64,000 nucleotides of DNA from JBKDZL01 sp047971145. GTDB lineage: Bacteria; Bacillota_I; Bacilli_A; Erysipelotrichales; Erysipelotrichaceae. The notes under the pieces were generated by a model. The model was not told the origin of the DNA. It was given only the letters and a program-made list of their open reading frames with translations, and did not search any database. The position numbers and the translations under genes are program-made. This document shows, piece by piece, positions 58,364-64,000 of this stretch (the stretch's first letter is position 1; every line of letters starts with the position of its first letter). The stretch lies in the NCBI GenBank assembly GCA_047971145.1, contig JBKDZL010000010.1, positions 1 through 64,000 of the forward strand. The letters are read 5' to 3'.

Positions 58364-58364
58364 G

Positions 58365-60269
58365 TTAATCACCTGTATATCTAAGTAAACGAGTAGCATT
58401 TAAAATAGCTAATAATGATACTCCAACATCAGCAAAGATTGCCATCCAAATTGATGTCATATTAAACAGGGCTAATAACATTACAAAGATTTTAAATCCT
58501 AAAGAAAAACAAATGTTTTGACTAACAATCCTACGAGTTTTATGAGCAATTTTTTTAGCTTTAACTAAACTGTTTAAATCATCATTCATAATAACAATAT
58601 CAGCAGCTTCTATGGCGGCATCAGATCCTACCTCGCCCATGGCAATACCAATATCGCTTCTAATTAAAACTGGAGCATCATTGATACCATCTCCTACAAA
58701 GACTACCTTGTCACTAGCTTTTTTATGGGCAATGATTTCTTCAATTTTGTTTACTTTATCTTGTGGTAATAATTCAGCATAATATTTATCGATAGCCAAT
58801 TCTTCTGCGATTAGATTGGCAGTATTCTTGTTATCTCCAGTTAACATTGTAAATTCTTTAGTGTTTAACTGTTTTAGTTGTGTTAGAGCAGTTTTGGTAT
58901 TTTCCTTGATTAAATCAGCGATTAAAATAACACCTAAATATTCACTATCTCTAGCAACATAGACTGAAGTATAAGGATATTCCTCTAAGTTTTTAATGCC
59001 AATATCTGCCATTAAAGTGATGTTGCCTAAATAGATTGTTTGCTTATTAATAAGTGTTTTAAGACCTTTTCCAGCAATTTCTTCTGATTCATTAGTGTAG
59101 TCAATCTGTTTGTTGTAAGCTTTGATTATTGATTTAGCAATTGGATGATTAGAGTTGCTCTCAGCAATCGCTGCGATTTCTAGTAGTTCTTCTTTTGAAA
59201 TATTATTAGTAATAATGTCTTTAACCGCAAAGACTCCTTTAGTTAAAGTTCCTGTTTTATCAAAGACAAATTCATTAGCACTATTAAGTGCTTCTAAATG
59301 ATTTGCGCCTTTAATTAAAATACCTTGTCTGGCTGCTGAGCCAATTCCTCCAAAGAAAGCTGCAGGAATTGAGATTACTAGAGCACACGGGCAAGAAATG
59401 ATTAGAAAAGTTAGGGCGGTATAAATCCAATCACTCAGAGAACCCCAACCAATCATAGGTGGAATAATAGCAATGATAATAGCTAAATAAACAACAATTG
59501 GCGTATAAATTTTTGCAAACTTGGTAATAAATTTTTCACTAGTAGCTTTATTAGTACTAGCAGTCTCAACTAATTCAAGAATTTTCGCCACAGTTGACTC
59601 ACTATACTCTTTTGTCACTTCAATTTCAATTAAGCCATCAGTTGAGATTGATCCAGATAAGACAGTAGTCCCTTTTTCTGCCTTGATTAATTTACTCTCA
59701 CCAGTTAATGATTGGTTATTAATATAACTGCTTCCTTTAATAATGGTCCCATCTAAGGCAATTTTTTCGCCAGGCTTTACTACAATAATATTACCAATTT
59801 TTACAGTTTCAGGGTTTACTTCTTCTAGTAAATCGCCTTTTTTTACTCGAGCCATATCTGGTCTGATATCCATTAGCTCAGTAATATTACTTTTACTACG
59901 GGCTACAGCTTTTTCTTGTAACAATTCTCCTGCTCCATAAAAAATCATAACTGCTACCCCTTCAGCCATTTCACCTATGGCAAAAGCACCAATTGAGGCT
60001 ACACTCATTAAGAAATTTTCATCAAAAACTTTTCCTTGGAGAATATTTTTAAAAGCTGATAATAAAACTTCATAGCCAGCTAAGCCATAAGCTATTAAGA
60101 AGATACTTAAGCGAATTATTGACTCCAGCGGACAAAAAATAGCCAGTAACATTAAGATAGTTGCACAAACTAACCTAATGCTAAATAATTTTAAATTCAT
60201 TTCATTTTTATGATGTTCGCTGCCACAGCTTCCATGACAACCTGAATGCAATAATTTTTTGATTAGCAT
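58365..60269 (-). CDS. Heavy-metal P1B-type ATPase (Zn/Cd type) without an HMA domain
   Basis: This 634-residue membrane ATPase exports soft or borderline metals. The metal-site motif CPC is at 293-295, the phosphorylated Asp is in DKTGT (337-341), and TGES and GDGINDAP are present. There are about eight helices. In place of the usual N-terminal HMA domain there is a short Cys/His stretch (GCHGSCGSEHH, 10-20). AAAGGAG precedes the ATG, and two overlapping ArsR-like operators lie upstream. Zn/Cd/Pb is favoured over Cu by the operator and by similarity, but this is inference. Confidence 0.9.
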   Translation of the reverse strand: MLIKKLLHSGCHGSCGSEHHKNEMNLKLFSIRLVCATILMLLAIFCPLESIIRLSIFLIAYGLAGYEVLLSAFKNILQGKVFDENFLMSVASIGAFAIGEMAEGVAVMIFYGAGELLQEKAVARSKSNITELMDIRPDMARVKKGDLLEEVNPETVKIGNIIVVKPGEKIALDGTIIKGSSYINNQSLTGESKLIKAEKGTTVLSGSISTDGLIEIEVTKEYSESTVAKILELVETASTNKATSEKFITKFAKIYTPIVVYLAIIIAIIPPMIGWGSLSDWIYTALTFLIISCPCALVISIPAAFFGGIGSAARQGILIKGANHLEALNSANEFVFDKTGTLTKGVFAVKDIITNNISKEELLEIAAIAESNSNHPIAKSIIKAYNKQIDYTNESEEIAGKGLKTLINKQTIYLGNITLMADIGIKNLEEYPYTSVYVARDSEYLGVILIADLIKENTKTALTQLKQLNTKEFTMLTGDNKNTANLIAEELAIDKYYAELLPQDKVNKIEEIIAHKKASDKVVFVGDGINDAPVLIRSDIGIAMGEVGSDAAIEAADIVIMNDDLNSLVKAKKIAHKTRRIVSQNICFSLGFKIFVMLLALFNMTSIWMAIFADVGVSLLAILNATRLLRYTGD

Positions 60270-60282
60270 ATTAATCTCCTTT

Positions 60283-60318
60283 ATATGAAATATTCTTCAT
60301 ATGAGAATATACTCATAT
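60283..60318. promoter_or_regulatory. Two overlapping ArsR/SmtB-type operators
   Basis: ATATGAA-N6-TTCATAT (60283-60302) and ATATGAG-N6-CTCATAT (60299-60318) are perfect 7-bp inverted repeats sharing four bases. They lie 14 bases before the P-type ATPase start. The spacing matches metal-sensing ArsR-family sites. No ArsR gene is in the window. Confidence 0.7.
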
Positions 60319-60350
60319 TATATAGTTAAGAAAAAAATAAGTCAATAAAT

Positions 60351-61001
60351 TTAATAAAGTTTAAATGTGTTTTTATGGTAGTCAATGATATTATCTTGTT
60401 TTAATTGCATTAGAACATAGCTAAGGGCTGATCTATCAACACCGAGGAAATTAGCTAATTGCTCACGATTAAAGGGGATAATTATTTCTTGATTTTTATT
60501 TTTTGTTTGACTTTTTAAATAGCTTAGCAGTTTGTTTTTGATGCTTCGCTCACTTAATATTTGGATGCGCTGATTAAGTAGTATTAACTTATCACTTAGA
60601 CACTTAATAAAATTTTGTATTAAGATACTCTGATATTTATGTTTGTTAAGTTTAGTTAAATTTTGAAAGTTGAGATAAAGAACATTAGTTTCTTTAGTTG
60701 CGAGTACATCATAGGGCAGTGGTTGATTATTAGCTACTAAAACTTCACCGAAAATCTCATTCTTTTGAAAATTACTAATTATACTAGCGTTGCCTGATTC
60801 ATCGTATTTATATATTACGATTTCTCCACTAATAATTATTCCTAAATCTTCGATATAATCTCCTACATGGTAAATGGCAGTATTTTTAGGATATTCTTTA
60901 GTAAAGCTTTCTAGTTGTCTTAAAAGTTCAATGATTTCAGATGCGGGAATATTGTCGAAAAGAATGTTTTTTGCTAGTATTTCAGTATTTAAATTATCCA
61001 T
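60351..61001 (-). CDS. Crp/Fnr-family transcriptional regulator
   Basis: This 216-residue protein has an N-terminal cyclic-nucleotide-like beta barrel (about 20-130, with YHVGDYIEDLGIIISGEIVIY) and a C-terminal winged HTH (FNREQLANFLGVDRSALSYVLMQL). The cAMP-contact residues are not evident, and no FeS Cys cluster is present. It precedes the P-type ATPase on the same strand. ATG at 61001 is preferred because TATAAT ends six bases before it. An in-frame ATG at 61019 would lie upstream of that box. Confidence 0.85.
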   Translation of the reverse strand: MDNLNTEILAKNILFDNIPASEIIELLRQLESFTKEYPKNTAIYHVGDYIEDLGIIISGEIVIYKYDESGNASIISNFQKNEIFGEVLVANNQPLPYDVLATKETNVLYLNFQNLTKLNKHKYQSILIQNFIKCLSDKLILLNQRIQILSERSIKNKLLSYLKSQTKNKNQEIIIPFNREQLANFLGVDRSALSYVLMQLKQDNIIDYHKNTFKLY

Positions 61002-61007
61002 ATCATT

Positions 61008-61013
61008 ATTATA
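61008..61013 (-). promoter_or_regulatory. -10 box giving a probable leaderless Crp/Fnr mRNA
   Basis: TATAAT on the minus strand, six bases (AATGAT) before the ATG at 61001. Confidence 0.55.
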
Positions 61014-61100
61014 ATTCAAAATTAGTCAAATAGATAATAAAGCTATTCAAATTGCCAAAAGTCCATTACAATAGAAATCAGAGAGTTTTAAGGGGGGAAT

Positions 61101-61667
61101 ATGAAGAAGTTATTAGTAGTTGTGGACTTAGTGAATGGTTTTATTAATGAGGGTGCCCTTCACGATAATCAGATTAAAACAATAATTCCAGAGTGTAAGA
61201 GATTAATTGGGGAGTTTCTAAATGCTGGTCATGAGGTTGTGGCTTTTAGAGACTGTCATAATAGCGATGATGAAGAATTTTTAGATTATCCGACTCATTG
61301 TTTAAGAGGTAGTAATGAAGCAGAGTTTGTAGATGAAATTAAAGAGTATGAAGATCAAATGATTGTGATTGATAAGCAAACAACCAATGGTTTTACCGCT
61401 GAAGATTTTCAAAAAGATATAAAGAAATATAGTCAAATGGATGAAATTGTTGTGGTGGGCTGTTGTACAGATATTTGTGTTTTACAGTTTGTGATGGAAA
61501 TGGTAATTATGCATTGCCATTTTGATTTGAAATATCAATTAGTAGTACCAAAAGATGCTTGTTCTACTTATCAATTAGAAGATCATAATCGTGATGATTT
61601 TAATGCAAAAGCTTATGATTTAATGCTTAAAAATAATGTTAAAGTGGTTGATCATTATGAATTATAG
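61101..61667 (+). CDS. pncA: Nicotinamidase (isochorismatase family)
   Basis: It converts nicotinamide to nicotinate. It has 188 residues with the triad Asp9, Lys92 and Cys126 (DLVNGF, DKQTTNGF, CCTDICV). The metal-site residues are Asp51, His53 and His66 (RDCH, YPTHC). AAGGGGGG lies upstream. It overlaps pncB by 11 bases, so the two carry out successive steps of NAD salvage. Confidence 0.9.
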   Translation: MKKLLVVVDLVNGFINEGALHDNQIKTIIPECKRLIGEFLNAGHEVVAFRDCHNSDDEEFLDYPTHCLRGSNEAEFVDEIKEYEDQMIVIDKQTTNGFTAEDFQKDIKKYSQMDEIVVVGCCTDICVLQFVMEMVIMHCHFDLKYQLVVPKDACSTYQLEDHNRDDFNAKAYDLMLKNNVKVVDHYEL

Positions 61668-63090
61668 TTTACTGACTGATTTTTATGAATTAAGTATGGC
61701 TTATGCTTACTATCAAGAAGGTAGAGCAGAGCAAATTGCATATTTTGATATGTTTACTAGAAATATTCCTGATAATGGTGGTTATTTAGTCTTTAATGGT
61801 TTAGCAAGTTTTATTGAGTATTATGAAAATTTTAGTTTTAATGAAGAAGATTTAGCTTATTTAAAGGATGTTGGTAATTTTAGTGATGATTTTCTCGATT
61901 ATCTACGTAACTTAAAATTAACATTAGATGTTTGGTCTGTACCTGAGGGAACGGTGGTTTTTGCAAATGAACCTTTAGTTACTGTGAGTGGTCCTTTAAT
62001 TCAGTGTCAATTGATTGAAACAATGCTTTTATTATGTGTCAATTATGAATCATTAATTTCTACTAAAGCTAGTAGAATCAATAATGCTGCTCAGGGTAGA
62101 ATGGTTTTAGAGTTTGGTGCTCGCAGGGCACAGGGAGCTTGGGCTGCTTTAAAAGGAGCAAGAGCGGCAGTTATTGGAGGTTGCTTTGGCACTAGTAATA
62201 CTATGGCTGCGAAAACTTATGACTTAAATGTTTCTGGAACTATGGCTCACTCTTATGTCCAAATTCACAAAAATGAATATCAAGCCTTTATGAGTTACGC
62301 TCAACAACAACCAGATAACTGCACATTTTTAATTGATACTTATGATACTTTAAATAGTGGAATTGTCAATGCTGTTAAGGTGGCACAGGAATATTTACTG
62401 CCAAATGGCTACCAGTTAAAAGGGGTTAGATTGGACAGTGGTGACTTAGCTTACCTTTCAAAAAAGGTTAGAATATATTTGGATGCTCATGGTTTTTATG
62501 ATACTAAAATAGTAGCATCTAATTCATTAAATGAAGAATTGATTGATGACTTACTAACCCAAGGCGCTAAAATTGATATTTTTGGAGTGGGAGAACAGCT
62601 AATCACATCAGCAAGTAAGCCTGTTTTAGGTGGTGTTTATAAAGTGGTGGCATATCAGGAAAATGGAGTGGTAATACCGACCATTAAATTAAGCGATACT
62701 AAAATTAAAATCACTAATCCTGGTCATAAAAAATTGTATCGTTTCTATGATAATAATACTAATAAAGCATTGGGTGATGTTATTGCCTTAGCCGATGAAG
62801 TTATTTCTCAGGATGAGTATGAATTATTTGATCCAGTGGATACTTATAAAAGAAAAGTGATCAACAACTATACCCTCAGAGAAATGCAAGAGCAAGTTTA
62901 CCAACAAGGCAAACTAGTTTATCGCTTACCTAGCACTAATGATATTATTACTTATCATCAAAAAGAATTGGAGACAATATGGGATGAATTAAAAAGACTA
63001 AAGTTTCCACATGAGTATTATGTTGATTTATCAGCGGAACTTTGGGTATTAAAAGAAGGTTTAATTTATCAAAATAAAAAGTTCAAATAA
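61657..63090 (+). CDS. pncB: Nicotinate phosphoribosyltransferase
   Basis: It makes nicotinate mononucleotide from nicotinate and PRPP with ATP. It has 477 residues starting MNYSLLTDFYELSMAYAY, the family N-terminus. FGARRAQG and GTMAHSYVQ (phosphorylated His) and RLDSGDL are the active-site segments. ATG 61657 is chosen because it begins the conserved start. It lies inside pncA with no Shine-Dalgarno, so translation is probably coupled. Confidence 0.95.
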   Translation: MNYSLLTDFYELSMAYAYYQEGRAEQIAYFDMFTRNIPDNGGYLVFNGLASFIEYYENFSFNEEDLAYLKDVGNFSDDFLDYLRNLKLTLDVWSVPEGTVVFANEPLVTVSGPLIQCQLIETMLLLCVNYESLISTKASRINNAAQGRMVLEFGARRAQGAWAALKGARAAVIGGCFGTSNTMAAKTYDLNVSGTMAHSYVQIHKNEYQAFMSYAQQQPDNCTFLIDTYDTLNSGIVNAVKVAQEYLLPNGYQLKGVRLDSGDLAYLSKKVRIYLDAHGFYDTKIVASNSLNEELIDDLLTQGAKIDIFGVGEQLITSASKPVLGGVYKVVAYQENGVVIPTIKLSDTKIKITNPGHKKLYRFYDNNTNKALGDVIALADEVISQDEYELFDPVDTYKRKVINNYTLREMQEQVYQQGKLVYRLPSTNDIITYHQKELETIWDELKRLKFPHEYYVDLSAELWVLKEGLIYQNKKFK

Positions 63091-63143
63091 ACAGGATTTA
63101 ATTAGAATTATGATATTATAAAGTTATATAGGAGGGGATAGAT

Positions 63144-64000
63144 ATGTCAATAGCAAAAATAATAGCTGAAAATACTGGTTTAACTTATTATCAACAAGTA
63201 AAAGAAATGGCTGCCTTAGGTGAGTCTACTGATGATACCATCAAATATAATCCCGAATATCTTCAAGCTAAAGAAGACCATTGTCTTTGTGATTTAAATG
63301 AGGGAGTGCTACCATATCGACCTAGATATATTGCCCCTGATTATCGTGTTTTGTTTGAGCGAGGAAGCAAGTTTTTAGATTTACAACCACCAAAGGATAT
63401 TTGGGATGCGGTTAATGCTTTAATGATTATGTATCATCATGTGCCTAGTATTACTACTTTTCCAGTTTATATTGGTGATTTAGATACTTTGTTAGAGCCT
63501 TTTGTTAAAGATTATCAAGAAGCTAAAAAAGCCATTGGCTATTTACTTAAGCATGTTGATAAAACATTAACGGATTCTTTTGTTCATGCTAATATTGGTC
63601 CTTTTGAGACTAAGGCTGGTCAAATAATTTTAGAATTAACTGAAGAAATGCAACTTGCGGTTCCGAATATGAGTATTAGATATGATCAGAGTAAAACCTC
63701 TTTAGAATTTGCTGGTATGGCAGCTAAGTGTATGTTGAAAACTGCTAAACCAAGTTTTGCAAATGATAAAATGTATCGCTCTGATATGGGTGAGTATGTT
63801 GTGGCTTCTTGTTATAATGTTTTTAAAATCGGTGGTGGAGGTTATTCTTTACCAAGGATGATTTTGGCTAATATTGCCAATAAAGCTAAAAATGTTGATG
63901 ATTTTTTTGATAAGGTACTACCACATTATATAGATTTACAATTAGAATTTTTAGATCTTAGAGTTAAATATTTAGTTGAAGAAGCCGCTTTCTTTAAAAG
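63144..64000 (+). CDS. YjjI-like glycyl radical enzyme, N-terminal part (partial)
   Basis: The frame is open from ATG 63144 (AGGAGGGG upstream) to the window end, giving 285 residues. CDLNEGVLPYRPRYIAPDY, HHVPSITTFPVYIGDLDTLLEPFV and DSFVHANIGPFETKAG, then IASCYN-like VASCYN and GGGGYSLPR, recall the YjjI (DUF3029) glycyl radical family, whose reaction is unknown. The C-terminal Gly-radical loop lies outside the window, and so would an activase gene. The family call is from memory. Confidence 0.65.
   Translation, partial: MSIAKIIAENTGLTYYQQVKEMAALGESTDDTIKYNPEYLQAKEDHCLCDLNEGVLPYRPRYIAPDYRVLFERGSKFLDLQPPKDIWDAVNALMIMYHHVPSITTFPVYIGDLDTLLEPFVKDYQEAKKAIGYLLKHVDKTLTDSFVHANIGPFETKAGQIILELTEEMQLAVPNMSIRYDQSKTSLEFAGMAAKCMLKTAKPSFANDKMYRSDMGEYVVASCYNVFKIGGGGYSLPRMILANIANKAKNVDDFFDKVLPHYIDLQLEFLDLRVKYLVEEAAFFK

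Overview
This window comes from an AT-rich, low-GC Gram-positive-type chromosome. Trp is encoded by TGG, and TGA is used as a stop (for example at the end of prfA and of the exonuclease III gene), so it uses the standard code rather than Mollicutes code 4. A MurE ligase with a meso-DAP-type motif, a lipoprotein-anchored sugar ABC transporter, Noc/ParA/ParB, YwzB and DUF1836 proteins and lactose/cellobiose PTS genes point to a walled, fermentative Bacillota lineage, perhaps Erysipelotrichia-like or on the Bacilli/Tenericutes boundary. That placement is inference. No rRNA, tRNA, CRISPR array or intact insertion sequence was seen.

Layout. 1-5200: the end of tsaD, an anchored amidase-fold protein that has lost its catalytic residues, PPi-dependent phosphofructokinase, an M3 oligopeptidase and an orphan anchored protein. 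5255-9750: a beta-glucoside PTS region with two EIIB paralogues, EIIC and a GH1 6-phospho-beta-glucosidase, but no EIIA. 9751-11298: acetyltransferase and glycosyltransferase. 11418-17396: prfA-prmC-HAD-aminopeptidase followed by a translationally coupled SMC-like ATPase/TOPRIM pair. 17365-23556: class I aldolase, murE, a HAD phosphatase paired with a MupG-like enzyme, and an ABC-F ATPase. 23623-33915: one 15-gene unit (HAD, tsaC, glyA, upp, atpZ, atpI, atpBEFHAGDC, ywzB). Its c subunit carries the full sodium-binding signature.

33908-41843: a permease-like protein, rsmG-noc-parA-parB (origin-proximal type cluster), a purine-riboswitch-controlled nucleobase permease, DegV, a PCC-domain protein behind a structured leader, and a MazF-like protein with a lysine-rich tail. 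42251-48977: a LacI regulator with a complete sugar ABC transporter plus an oxidoreductase and a TIM-barrel isomerase, which looks like a catabolic unit for an unidentified sugar or cyclitol. 49146-54566: a second, complete beta-glucoside PTS with its PRD-type activator and a matching operator. 54664-64000: a DUF1801 protein fused by deletion to a capA relic, exonuclease III-maf, DUF1836, DegV, a metal P-type ATPase with an ArsR-like double operator, a Crp/Fnr regulator, the pncA-pncB NAD salvage pair, and the start of a YjjI-like glycyl radical enzyme.

A recurring feature is that about eleven promoter-proximal genes have a -10 box ending 6-8 bases before the ATG and no Shine-Dalgarno, so they are probably leaderless mRNAs. 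Operon-internal genes and the catabolic genes use normal Shine-Dalgarno sites. The best candidates for a little-described system are the ATPase/TOPRIM pair (15479-17396) and the sugar ABC/oxidoreductase/isomerase operon.
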